Assembly: GCA_905178155.1 (NCBI GenBank)
Contig: CAJINV010000002.1
Location: 1,215,809 to 1,279,808 of the forward strand
DNA: 64,000 nucleotides
Reading direction: 5' to 3'
Source of the DNA: Amoebophrya sp. A120
Taxonomy: Eukaryota > Sar > Dinophyceae > Syndiniales > Amoebophryaceae
The notes beneath the pieces were generated by a model. It was not told the origin of the DNA and searched no databases. It saw only the letters and a program-made list of their open reading frames with translations. Positions 1 through 12,600 of this stretch are shown here, piece by piece (within the stretch, counting starts at the first letter, position 1; every line of letters begins with the position of its first letter). Position numbers and translations under genes: made by a program.

Positions 1-1238
1 TCTGTTTGAATCTTTGTCATGCGGAACACGGAATAAAAGTAAAACATAATAAACGATTCTTACGTACGTATTCAGTACCTTCTCCTGCATCAGATCGTGG
101 ATTTCATTAATCCGCATCTCCACTGCCTTTTCCCGCTGCAGAATCGAGTCCTTTTATCAAATGTAAAACTGTCTGGGTCTGAAAGAGTCATGCTGTTTTT
201 GCATGACACAGAAGGTTTTGCATGGAAGCTCTAGCGTCACAGGTTTCGAGAAGCTTCCGCAATGCCGAGCCCGCATGAGAAATCCCCCATGTTGGTGACA
301 GCAAGTGGGCAGCTTTTGCTACCTATGCATGAGAGATTTTTCTGTGTCGTAAAATGCGCATCACAAGTTCGGATCCTTCCAGACCCAGACGCTTTTGCAT
401 TTGATACCTTTGTCGCCCCGACAATGTCCTCGGACACGAAAACTTGTTCCAGGTCTGAGAAAACCTTCCGTACGTAACTCCGGATTTCGTTCAACACAGG
501 ACTGCTACTCGCTGGGATTTTTGATTTGGCAAACAATTCTTCGGCGTGGTCGTCTCTTTCCTGAACTTCATTGTCCAATTCCTCATACCAATGCTTCAGC
601 TTCTCCGTCACTTCATACAGCTGCTCGATTTCTCTTTCGTGCTTCACTTGCAAGTCCAGCCGTTTTTTGTTCTCCTGCTTCTCGATTTGGTCGACAAAAT
701 TCTCCGTTTTCTGTAGCAGCTTTGTGCAGGTTTGCAGGATGTTCGTGTGGTCCGTGGTGATCGGGATCTTTGCGCCACTGTTGAAAGGCTGTTGTCCGGA
801 CGTTGCGCCGGCCTGCTTCCCGCCTTTGATATTACTGCTTCCTCCAAAGGCACGCGAAGAGGAGGATGTGCCAGCTTGTCCACCGGTGCTGTTTCTGGTG
901 CTGGTCCGCGTTTTCCTTTCCATCTCCAGCAACTGATCTTCTTCCTGTTTCCTCTTTTCCAAAATCGTCCTGCAGCGGTTCAAGTCCGACCGGAGCTGCT
1001 CGAAGGCAGTTTTCTCCTCCTGTTGGCCGGGATTGAGCAAATCGTGCAGCATGTTCTCTCTCTGCGTTGGCTTGATCCGGGCAGTAGTACCGTCGAACGC
1101 TTTTTCTTTCTGCTGGAGTAGCCTTTCCTGGTCCTCGATTTTCTGCCTTTTTTGGATTCGGTTGAGAAGACGGCTCTTGGCCTCGGCGTGGAGGGGGTTG
1201 GGAGGGGGAGGAGCTCCCGGGGCTGGTGACGAGGACAT
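1..1238 (-). CDS. Gene 1: coiled-coil protein with SNARE-like second exon (partial)
   Basis: The ATG is at 1238-1236, and the gene runs off the left edge. Exon 1 (407-1238) starts with a Pro-rich MSSSPAPGAPPPP stretch, then charged coiled-coil segments, a Ser/Gly-rich linker, and a second coiled coil ending GATK. An introner (155-406) follows. Exon 2 (79-154) reads DSILQREKAVEMRINEIHDL and is followed by a GT donor at 78. Removing the introner gives GATK-DSILQ in frame. The exon 2 spacing (I-x-x-R-E, then I-H-D-L-M) resembles the start of a syntaxin-type Q-SNARE motif. That is only a pattern resemblance, because the rest of the motif and any C-terminal membrane anchor lie outside the window. 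The safe call is a cytosolic coiled-coil protein; a Qa-SNARE is the alternative to test. Confidence 0.65.
155..406. mobile_element. Introner, family A, in gene 1
   Basis: The TIRs begin TATCAAATG and contain CTGGGTCTGGA and its complement. The 5-bp flank ccttt occurs at 150-154 and 407-411. In sense the flank is AAAGG, so the insertion supplies GT (flank G plus element T) and AG (from the second flank copy). This makes a perfect GT-AG intron joining GATK to DSILQ. Confidence 0.93.
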
Positions 1239-3615
1239 GGTGGGCGAGGATAGAAGTGTAGAGACGAGATGGAGGTGTTTCTAGATCTGGTCTCAAAAGG
1301 TTTATTTTTTCATACTTACAGCATAATGTTTAGGCTTTCCACTGAACATCGATGACGATGTAAAAAAACGCAGCAGACTGATAGTAGACACAACTGCTAA
1401 GGCGAAAGAGGTTCTTGACGACGCGGTTGTCCTCTCGTACAATTTCATTCTACCGAAGTAGTAGTTGCTGGCTCGTTCTTACGCTCCCCTCATCATGCCT
1501 CCACGATTTTGATTTTCTTCAAAACGACAGGCCGCATTCGACGTCAACGACGCGCCTCATCTCAGCACTCTGAATCACAACATGTCTCTCGTTTCGGAAG
1601 ATTGTTACGACAAGCTGCTGCTGAAGAAGAAGAAGAAGACCCACATGATCTATCATACCTGGTACTACTAGCGAGTCAAGAAGCAAAACGATGCTGAGGC
1701 GAAGTCGAACATCTTCAAACACAGTTTTCCAACTTTTTCCAGTTACGAAGCGGCCCAAGGTTTCCGGACAGGTCGCGGGCCTGCTTCTCCAACGCAGCTG
1801 GCCACCGGGCGGAGCAAAAAATAGTGCGTCTCTTTTTCAGATATCAAGTGGGCCAAACCGCAAAAATGCTCTTTTTTCACCTTCTCCCGCTTGGTTTCTG
1901 CCATTTTTGCGACATTTTTGACCTCCTGGCCATTTTCCCATCTGGTCCGCTTTTTTTTCCTTCTCCCGCTTCATTTCTGGCCATTTCCCTGACCTTCACG
2001 CCTCCCGGCGGTTGCCCTATATGGTAACTGCAACTGCCTTCGCGCTGCGTTTGCTAAGCAATATCGCAAGCGCGCAGAGCGCGCGCGCCGGCTTCGCGCG
2101 CGCGCACGCATTTGGTTACCAGATAAAGCCATTCCCATTTTCATCTCTTTCAGTTTGTGCGCTAGTACAACTTGAGATAGTGGATGTAACATGATATTGA
2201 TGGGCCGTACAAGTCAATCAAAGGAGTACAACTTCACAGAGTGAATGCAACATATTGATGGGCCGTGATTAAAGGGAAAGAATCTCATCTTGCTATAAGT
2301 TCCGCAAACGAAAACGACAGACCATGACTTGGTGCTGCAAGAAATCGGCGAACATGTTGAGTGCAGCTGCCGGTACGCACAAGGTAGTAGTTCTTGCGAG
2401 AAGTCTTGCATTCTTTTGTAGTTCTTCTTCTTGCCGAGCTGATCGTGGCTCTTCTTCAACAAAATTCAAATTGCGTATGGTACAGCGTGTTCAGATCCGT
2501 GCTTTGTACATCGACGATATGATCTTCGCACCTGCTCGTTCATTTATTCTTCCTGGATACAGTATTCTATGGAAGTTTTTGTTTTTCTCTTTCAACAAGT
2601 CGTGGTGCTTGTGGTTGTGCTATGATCAACAATAAACAATAAAGCAGCAAGATGCAGAAGGCCACAACATCAACATTGCTCAGCTGTTTCTGCTATTGCG
2701 TCCTCCGCAGCTCGCGCTAGAGAGCGAATAAATTTCTACCTGTCAAACCAGTTTAACTATTTCGAAGACGCTTTGCTAAAGTAGATTCAAGACCTCCGTC
2801 AAGGTGAGATACAATGACAATAAGTAAGTAACAGTGGATGATAACAACTTTTAGAGACTTTATTCACAAGAACTTTCGGCGCAGAGCACTAGACACGACA
2901 AGCGCGCACAGCACTCCGTCCGGTGCTCGTCGAGTAACGAAAACGATTATAACGATCCTGAAAGCACAAGAACGATCTTCTTAAAACTTGTTGTACAAAT
3001 TCAAATTCAAATTATGCGACGAAAAGTATAGTGAAACTGTAACTGTAGCAGTAGCTGCGCGAAGGCACGAATTGATTAGGTAGGTACATTCTGCTGGTTC
3101 TGCTTTGATTTGGTTACGATATCTTTACCTTCATGGAAACCGCCTTGATATACGAAAAAATGATCTGCAAGATGTAAAATAGCGACGATAACAAATATTA
3201 AAACGACCGCTGTACAAAAATCAAGTCGGTCTCGATAATTTTGATTTTTACCGACTTGTGCAACAGCGTCTTTTTCTTTGGTAAAATTCATGGAATAAGA
3301 ATACCAGTGAGGTTGGTGTATAAGCAAACTACTTTTTGGAAAAATGTATGAGAGAAAATCTGCGTCGATAGAATAGGTCTCGAGGAGGTACTAGCTGATG
3401 ATAATTTACATTTGCTCAAGTGTGTTTCTTCAAAGAGTTACTGTTTGACGTCTGTCTCCTCTTGAAAAACTTAACTCTTGTGTGCTCCTCCGTGAAACTT
3501 CTACAGGAAGTACTAGGGGACCCACTACAACGGTCTGCTCAAGCTGACAGCACGGAGTTGCTGTTATCCATCGTGTTCATGATCTTCAACATCCCAAGAG
3601 CTTTAAGTGATGAGG
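1239..3615. other. Intergenic region
   Basis: No convincing ORF is present on either strand. The region holds CT-rich stretches (1860-1990), a CG-alternating palindromic patch (2010-2125), and a 15-base direct repeat atattgatgggccgt near 2192 and 2250. It is otherwise AT-rich. It should contain the promoter of gene 1 and the 3' end of gene 2, but I recognise no motif. Confidence 0.5.
2020..2125. repeat. GC-alternating palindromic patch
   Basis: The patch is bounded by tggtaac (about 2023) and gttacca (about 2115), with runs of gcgcgcgc and cgcgcgcgc between them. The ends are inverted copies, so it could fold. Its function is unknown; it could be a small decayed insertion. Confidence 0.35.
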
Positions 3616-6600
3616 TCAAATCCGGTCCGTGACCCGGACGGCTTTCTTGCTCCTGACCGGCGAAGAGTGGCGGGGCTCCAACTCGGGTCCCCCAGCAGGA
3701 TGAACCGTTGATGCGGTAGTGCTGTTTCTCATGCTGCTATTCTTATTTGCACTGTTCCTGCTGTTTGGTACTACAGCTTCTCCGTTTTGTACTTTGTTCT
3801 TCCCTGTCGTTCCGCTGTTTTGCTTATTCGGAGAGGCCGCACTCGAGGCTTTATTGGAGTGAGCACTGTTTCTAATTGTACTAGTACCTGAAGACTTGTT
3901 GGGATGATCCGTTCTGCTTTTACCGTCTTTGGCCGTTGTTGACACTCCCTGCTGGTGCTCTCCACTAGCGGTTTTTTTGTTCACCCTGCCACATACATCT
4001 GCGACTCCCGATGTAACTACCAACTGTGGTGCTTTCAGCTGAGACGAATAATTTGTCCCGTTCGCCCCGGCAGTTTTTCCGGCATGATGCTGCTGGGGAA
4101 CGAAGTTGTCGAAAAGATCTTGTTATGAACTGCAAAAGTATCGTACTCGTATCAATTTCAATGCATTACAAAATTCCTCAGCATGAGAAAGAAAATTTGC
4201 AATGCGGATTTACCTTGAGAAAAAAATTTGTAAATGCACGATTGCCATACGAGTACGATACTTTTGCACAGGATACTTGTTCCCTGCTGTCGTCTTCACT
4301 TTCCGAGAAAGCCACGCGGGCCGCCGGGTCAAAGGCTATCCTGTGCAAAAGTATCGCAATCGTACTCGTATTGCTATCATGCATTACAAATCTTTTTCCC
4401 TAAGGCCAATCAGCATTACAAATTTTATTTCTCACGCTGAGGAAATTTGTAATGCATCTATACGAGTACGATACTTTTGCACTGCATAAAGGCTTTTCGC
4501 CGCCGATTTTTCGACATGGCCCTGTCGATTCTCCTCCCGATCGCTCTTTTTTCCCTTTGCTTCTGCAGATACGAGGGCGACCGCGACAAATTCGGGGAAG
4601 GTGACCGAGAGGGGACCGATCTACTTCCGTTTTGACCGTAGTTCATCGTCCTGGCCCCCGCTGCTCTTCGATGGTAGTTGTACCCCGAAGCATGTTCTGT
4701 CGCTCCAGAAGTTCTGCTTCTTGGTCCCGCCGAGTGTTGCGGTTGTGAAGATGAAAACGGTCGTGTTCTGTTTTTGTTTTTTCCGAGTTCGTCCCGTAAG
4801 GATATACCAATGGTCCGCTCCTATCAAATGCAAAGATGTCAGGAGGGTCTGGAAGAGTGCAAGATTTGTCATGCATCTCGCGGACCAGGCGCACGGTCTG
4901 GAATGCACGCAAAAGCAAGACAAAGTTCGCCAGACCTTCCTCAAGCCTATTCCGCATGACAAGTCCGCTATTTGCATTTGCCTAGCGAGAATCGCGCATC
5001 TTTTGGCGTTCATGCAACACAGGTTTTTTTCTGATCGAGACTTCGCATGACAAGCTGCATTCCTCCCGAACCAGATGACATATTCGCAATGCATAGTTTC
5101 GGCGGCGGCGGCGGTGGTTCGATCATCGATGCCGAGAGGGATGTTGAGCTGGAGGATAAACTGCGACTCGTGCCGGAGAGACTCGCTTTCGATCTCCCGA
5201 ACGCATCTTCTGGGTAAAACATCATGGAAGAACTCAGCTCGTCCTTGTGAATGTCGCTATTCGAATGGAAAGTCGTTCCGCCCTTCTGCTCCTTCTCCTC
5301 CCGCTTCAGGAACTTGTCCTCCTCCGCCTCAAATCTGGACAGCCGGTGCATCGACCTCCCCTTGCCCGTGCCCGGCGACCCCGGCTCGTGCGACGGGCTG
5401 GACTTCTTCTGCCGCCTCGCCGATTTCCCCGTTGCGGTTAACGATTTCGTATGCATTGCAAAAGTATCGCACTGGCACTCGTATAAATGCATTACAAATT
5501 TCCTCAGCATGAGAGATAAAAATTGTAATGCGGATTTGCCTTAAAAAAAGGATTTGTAATGCATGATTGCAATACGAGTGCGATACTTTTGCTTAGGATA
5601 TTTCGGCGCCCGCGGCGGAAAATTGTCTTCGTCGATAAATTCGCCTTTCAGTTCCCGCAGTTCCTTTGCCCGTTCCTCCTTCATGAGTTTGATCAGTTGG
5701 TGTTCCCGTTTCTTCAAACTCCTTTCCTTTTTCGCCTCTTCCTTCTCGATCTCCTTTTCCTTCTATGAAAGTGCACAGCCCCCCCTCTCCCTCATTTGTC
5801 TTGCAGGAACAGCAATACAAGCGTCAGCAAGAATACAGGTTTTGCATGACAAATTTCGACTACAGGAGCGTAGTGCTATTTGGGTAGTTGCCACAACTTG
5901 TCATGCATAATTGTGACAGGAGGCAATGCGTACAGTAGGTATTTTGCATGAGAAATGAGAACGAGGGGGAGTTGTGCACTGTCATACCTTCTTCGGATCG
6001 TACCTGATTTTCCCGTTCGACGCGATTTGCAGCGCGATACCAAGTATCCACTGCAAAAATGTCTGGGTCTGGAAAGTTGTGATGCAAGGAAGGGAATACG
6101 AATAGTGGGCACACTGTAATGCGCTGCCCAGCATGACAAGTTTTTCCGTGGTTCACAATGAGAGTTGCGTACTCCGCATGAGAAACTGTGTTTTTGCATG
6201 ACAGGTAAGAGGAGCTCTTTGCGGGCAAGCAATACAGAGTTGAGAGTCATGCCAGACTAGCATGACAAATTTTCCAGACCCAGACATATTTGCATTTGAT
6301 ACCGAGTTTGTTCGATGACAGCTTCTCTCGCTCGTCCGCTTCCAGAAAATGCAGCAACGGGCTGCCTATCCATTCCAAATGTGTCTGGGTCTGGAAGAAA
6401 ATGCAAGTTTGCCATGCCTGTCTCGCATGACTCTTGAACCTGCAATGCGTGAGCAGCATCAGATTCAGAGCCTCTACTTGCCCGTCATGCAAAAATGTAG
6501 TTTGTCATGCGGAAAGGGAAAGAACACAAAGGAGCTGAGAAACTTGTCATGCGTGGCTGCCGATTTTTACAGTGTCCCCCCCATTCATAAAATAGCATCA

Positions 6601-9600
6601 CAAGTTTCCAGACCCAGACATATTTGCAATGCATACTGCCGCTCGCTTCGATACTGCTGTACAAAACCAAATCCCCGCTCGTTCGGCCCGCACGAACGGA
6701 ATGGAGCCCGGACAAGTGGTTGTGTTGCTGCGTCGCGGGAACTTCGTCGTTCCACTCCTTCAGTTTGCTGGTGTCATGCACGTCGTTTCCCATCATCATT
6801 GTCGGGTGGGACATCGTCAACTGCGGATCGGCGTGGGCGAGCATTCCGTGCGCGTCGTCTTCGTCCGTGGGCGACCACGGCTTCATCAATTTTTCCGCTG
6901 GATATCAAAAGGAAAAATCCCCCCTCCCCATATCGAAAACGAAATTTGTGATACTGTATTTAACTACACAAATCGACTTGTCATGCTAGAAGGCCAAGAG
7001 CCGCAGTTTTGGCCTCGTCTGCAGGCACTTTGTCATGCTGTTTCCCACTTTCAGCTGCCTCCTGTTATGCTGAAGACGCAAAGGCTTATTCCCACGCCAA
7101 CCAGCACTACAGTCCGCATCTTTTCCCTTCTAGCATGACAAAGCTGATTTGTGACCACAAATCTGCATCACAGATTTCCGTTTTGATATGGGGAGGGGGG
7201 ATTTTTCCTCACAATACTGGACTTGGGGTGATCATGGGGTCGAACAGAATTCTCTCCCCCGCGTTTTCCCGCCGGTTGCTGTAGTGAAAAATGTCTTTCG
7301 CCACGTGGTCCCGCGGGGTCAAGCCCCGCCACGCCGGGATAGTATCGTGCTCAAACGTGCCCTTCTGCATGATCCGGTGGTCATGGGCTTTATGCATTGC
7401 AAAAGTATCATACTAAGATAAATCGCATGACAAATTTTATCAGGAAGAAAAGTGGAATTTGTAATGCAGATTTGGGTAGGAAACCAGATTTGTCATGCAT
7501 ACCTGCAATTCACACGAGTACGATACTTTTGCACAGGATAGGCTTGTCTTCGGTGCAACAGCCGCGTCGGGCTCATGTCGGCCTCCTGTTTCTTGTTCTT
7601 CCCCGGGTATGGACGCGTCAGGTTTGAAATCAGCAAAGTGGAAATGATTTGTCATGCATGAAATGCATGACGCGACTTCCGTGTGTTGCAGAGCAGGCAA
7701 GTGAGGCCGATTGTAAGCCTGTTTGGGGGTAGAGCTTGAGCTGCTGAAGTAGCATGAGAAAATCGGTCCTCTTTGCCTAAACAGCATGACAAACTGGATT
7801 GCGGTAACGCCGGAATTTGTCATGCGCCAATTGGAAACTGTGGGTCCAACTGGTATAGATTTTATGCATCACAAATTAATTTCAACTTTGTTAATTTCAA
7901 TCCTGACACTCCCATACCGGGCCGGAGTAGGTTAGGGTGCCGGGTTTGCTGTCTCCGGCATAGTCCAACCGGCCGGGGTCCGAGACGAAAGGGGCGGTTT
8001 ATTGTGAGGAAAAACGTCCCCACACCAGAATCAAGGTGGGAAATCTGCTAGACAAATCTGTCAGCTTTTGCTGTTGCGCATGACAAGTTTGGCATTTCGT
8101 AGTGCAATCCTGTTTAGCTTGTTCAGCAGCATCACAGATCTAGCACATCATGCTGATTCTAGCATCACAAATCCGAAACCACGACTAGGAACTCCTTCTC
8201 ATGGGTCTCCGCATGGGAAACATTTTCACCAGCATGCAGATTTGCATTACAACTCTGGGGTGGGAAGGTTTTTACAAATGATACGGTTTGAAACCGGTTC
8301 ACGCGATCCTGGTCCTCTTCGGGGCCAAGCTGGTACGCGGGTTTGTTGCCCTGAGGATGGTGGAACATGACATGAGGTTTTGCTCCTTTTGTATCATGTG
8401 ACAGTGACGCCCACGTCGTTTGGATTTTGCAGTTCTTAAACTTGTCATGCACGGTCACGCAAAACAAATCAAGCCTGTCATGCACGGTCACACATCAAAT
8501 ACTGTACCTGTCCCGTTCCCACCGAGCTCGACAACCCGCCGGGAAGAGTATCAACCGTTAAAATGTCTGGGTCTAGAAGATTCTGAGACTTGTCATGCAC
8601 GTGTTGCATGAGCCATGATGTCTGTGATGCAAGCCCTAGCATCACAGATATTTTGAGGGCTTCTTGATCCTTATTCGGCATGACAAATGCCCTCCCCGCG
8701 TAGCAAAAAATGCGTTCCCCTTGCTTCTCATGCAATACAGATTTTTTTGGAATCCAAATGCAGCATCACAAGCTGCATTCTTCCAGACCCAGACACTTTT
8801 GCATTTGATAAAGAGTGTGTGGGTGCAAGATCAACAGCTGCGATTCGATCATTCTCGTGAACATTAACGCGTTTTGCAAAATCAATTGCAACTCCAATTT
8901 CATGGACAACGGCATGAACTTGATGAAGCTGATCGCGTTATCCTGAGGAAACACGTCCACGCCCCAGAGTTGCCATGCAAATGTGCAATGACAGGAGCAT
9001 TTGTAATGCGCGTCTCCATGAGTAAAGGCATTTTCAGTCGCGTTTTGGCATTTGTCATGCATACCCGACTGCACCACATCGAAAACCTTTGCACCGTCGC
9101 CGCAAGCAGCTACGGCCGCAGGAGATTGGCATTTGTCATGCTGTAAACAGGATGAGAAAGCACCTTTGTCATGCAGCTTCCCTTGTTAATCACCACTACA
9201 CTGCAGATGGAAACTTGTCATGCACAACTCCCAGCAATTGAGGATTTGTGTTGCAGATTTACCAACGAACTTGACTATGGGGTGGGGACATTTTTGCTCG
9301 GGATACGCGTCCGCCTGCGGAATCAAGTGCCGCTCCCGCATGTCTTGTAAGTTCGACCGCATCATGGAAAAGTACTGGTAGTTCGCATCGTGTTCCGTCA
9401 TCGCTTTCGCCACCTGCTTTCTCGCCATGATCAAGTTACTCGTCCGGAGATTCATGCTGGCCGCGCACGCGAACTCGACCTTCTGCATCAACTCCTCTAA
9501 CTCTTCGACCCCGGGTACTATCGGCACGTGTTTGAATTCCTTCAAACCATGATACAGTCGGTAGTTCATGTGGTCAAACTGCTTCCCCGTTGTCCCCTCC

Positions 9601-12600
9601 ACCTGCTTGTCGAAGAGGAACAGCAAGTGCTTCCACACCCGGACTAAGTCCACCCCGCAGACCGTCGGGGGAAGTAACCCCATGATCTTCACCGCGCCCT
9701 TGTTGCCGCCGTGCAGCTTGTCAAAATATCAAAGTGAAAGAAGCCCACACCGCATACAAAACAGAAACTTTCTGTTGCTGGATTTCTGTACACAGATCAG
9801 AACTGTAATGCACGAAGCGCTTGGAGGCATTTTCTAAGCCTGGTTTGGATTGCAAAAGGCTAGCGGTTAGGCATGGCAGACCGCTTTGCAGGAGGCAAAA
9901 GCGCATGACAGATTGGCCGTGGAATGCTCCCAATGGCTCCAACTTGCCCACTAGGCAAGACAGCCCCGATTTGTGATCACAAATCAGCATCACAAATTTC
10001 CATTGCAAGTATGGGGAGGGGGGACTTCTCCTTGCAATACAAAATCGGCCGTGTTCCGGCTGTAGACCGGCGTTTCGAGCAGCATGCTCATGACTTCCGA
10101 TTCCGTGACGAAATCTGGGTTCGGGGATTTCCCTCCTTTGGTAGTTTGGTTCGCCAGAGAGACCACCTTCAGTAGGTGTTGTTCGAAATGCTTCTGGATC
10201 ACCTCCCGCCCGATAACGATCAACACGGAGAGAATCATGTTTGCGGAGAAAATGTCGTAGTTGAAGGGCTCGATGTTTAAGACCGCGCCGTACCGAAGTC
10301 TGACCTCTTTCACCACATCCTCTAACAGCTCCGCGTCCAAGAGTAAAGCGGTCACTTCATCCGAAACGATGTCCAAGACGCCCCTGATCTATGAAAGTGT
10401 CAGAATCGAAATATAACAAAATTAAAAAATTTGTGATGCACAGAATCGATGTCAGTTGGAGCCTCAGTTTCCAAGTGGCGCATGACAAATTTCGGGAGTA
10501 CCCCAATCAAGTCTGTCATGCTGTTTGGGAACAGAAGACTCCTCCTGTAATGCTACTCTGGCAGCACATTGTATACCCCTAAACAGGCTTACGATCGGTC
10601 TCATTTGCCTGCTCCCCAATACAGGCCATCAGTGCCCTACATTTTATGCATCACAAATTCTTCGATTTTGTCGATTTTGATCCTGACACATCCATACGAT
10701 CGTCCCCCGTAATATCGCCGAATGGTTGTTCGCATACGCGTTTTTCAAAGCTGAGGATAAAGACAGGTGAAAAGCACTGGCCAGTCTGACAATCGCGTCC
10801 GGCCGGTACTTGAACTCGCTCGGGTCCTGGTTCAAATACAATTTCTCCTATGCATTGCAATTATTTCTGGGTCTGGAACGTTGCAACTTGTGATGCGCAT
10901 TTCAGATCAGACAACAATTTGTCTTGCATAAACAGCAAAAGTTGTTTACTTTTGGCCATGGTGAGAGCGGATTTGTATTGCAGAATAGGCATCATGGAGC
11001 TCCCGAAGAACCTGTGATGCTGGTCCCTGCATGCCAGACACTCTGGGTCATGCAAAACCTGCATTACAAACATGATCTGCATTTATCCAGACCCAGACAT
11101 ATTTGCAGTTCATATCTCCCTGCCGTAGTCAATCTGTTTCTCGGCCATGTCTTTCGGCGCACCCTTCCGAAGTATGGAATGCAAAAGCATCGCACTCGTA
11201 TATTAAATGCATTACAAATTTCCTCAGCATGAGAAATAAAATTTGTAATGCGGATTTACCTAAAGAGCAAGATTTGTAAATGCATGTTTGCAATTACTAC
11301 GAGTACGATACTTTTGCACAGGATACGAAGATATTCCACCCAATTCTTCTCCGGCTTTTTCTTCCGGTCTTTTTCGGGTAAAATCCCGGGCTGCCCCTCC
11401 TTTTTCGCGAAGGCGTACACTTGGAGGTTGAAGAGTTTCACCGAGTCTTGATTTTCTTCCTCAGTGAAGATATCGTCGAAGTTCCGGTATGCAGTGCAAA
11501 AGCATTGTGCTCGTACTTCTAATCGTAATCGCATTTACGCATTACAATTTTTTTATTTTTTGTCAAGTTAAATCAGCAGTGCAATTTTTTACTTTTGCAG
11601 TGCATATCCGGTGGATCGCGTAGATCACGGCCTGTTCGTCTTCGAAGAGCATCTCGGAAAACTGCTTGTATATCGCAAGAAAAAACTGTTTCACTGTGAA
11701 CTTGTCATGCAGAAAACGAAACACCAAAGTGTTTGTCTTGCTACACCTGCAACCCAATGGATTTTTAAGCGTGTTTTCCCTTGGGAAACGCGCATGGCAA
11801 ATTTTTTGTGTCATGTGTAGCAAACTTGTGATGTGGATCTTGCAAAACCATCACAGTGAAACAGTTTTTTCGTGGGATATTGTAGTACTTGATCCCAGTC
11901 CGCTCCGCTTCGTTACAGAGCTGCTTCAACAATGGCATGTGATCGGAGGATTTCACGAACTTGCTGTAGGGGAAGAGAAACCGTAAATTTCCGACAAACG
12001 GCTGCAACAAGCTGGACTTCAGCACCGACTTCCTCACGTTGAGCATCATTTCGTGGATGGAAGATAGTTATGCAATGCAAAAGTATCGCACTCGTATAAA
12101 ATGCATTACAAATTCCCTCAGCATGAAAGATAAAATTTGTAATGCTGATTTACCTTCGGAAAAAAATTTGTAATGCATGACTGCAATTACTACGAGTACG
12201 ATACTTTTGCACAGGATAATAGTGGAATCCTCGACCGGTTTTGGATCTTCCGCAGCAGCTTATCCATTGCAAATATGTCTGGGTCTGGAAACTTGTGATG
12301 CAAGTCCGTGAACAGTAAGTGCTCATCTGTAATGCACCGCCAAGCATGACAGGTCTTTTCGTGATTCTGTGCTGCGTATTTCGCATGAGAAACTGCGCGT
12401 TTGCATGGCAGGCACGCGCACGTCTTGGTGGCAACGCAATACAGAGTGCATAGTCATGTTAGACTAGCATGACAAATCTTGCAATCATCCAGACCCAGAC
12501 GTATGTGCATTTGATACAGCTGTCCGTGTTCGTATTCTCTTTGTGTTCGGTACGTTTTGTCGCCCATTCCGTACATGTCCTTTTTCCCCCCTTTCGTGGC

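Noticed and set aside
4124-4488. CRISPR-like array of repeated tttgt-atgc motifs
   Set aside because: The repeats are internal motifs of TIR introners, irregular in spacing and orientation, in a eukaryotic gene.
8435-8517. Ordinary 83-bp GT-AG intron in gene 2
   Set aside because: The acceptor at 8435 breaks the frame. An acceptor near 8485 keeps it but gives only about 33 bases, so the boundary is left open.
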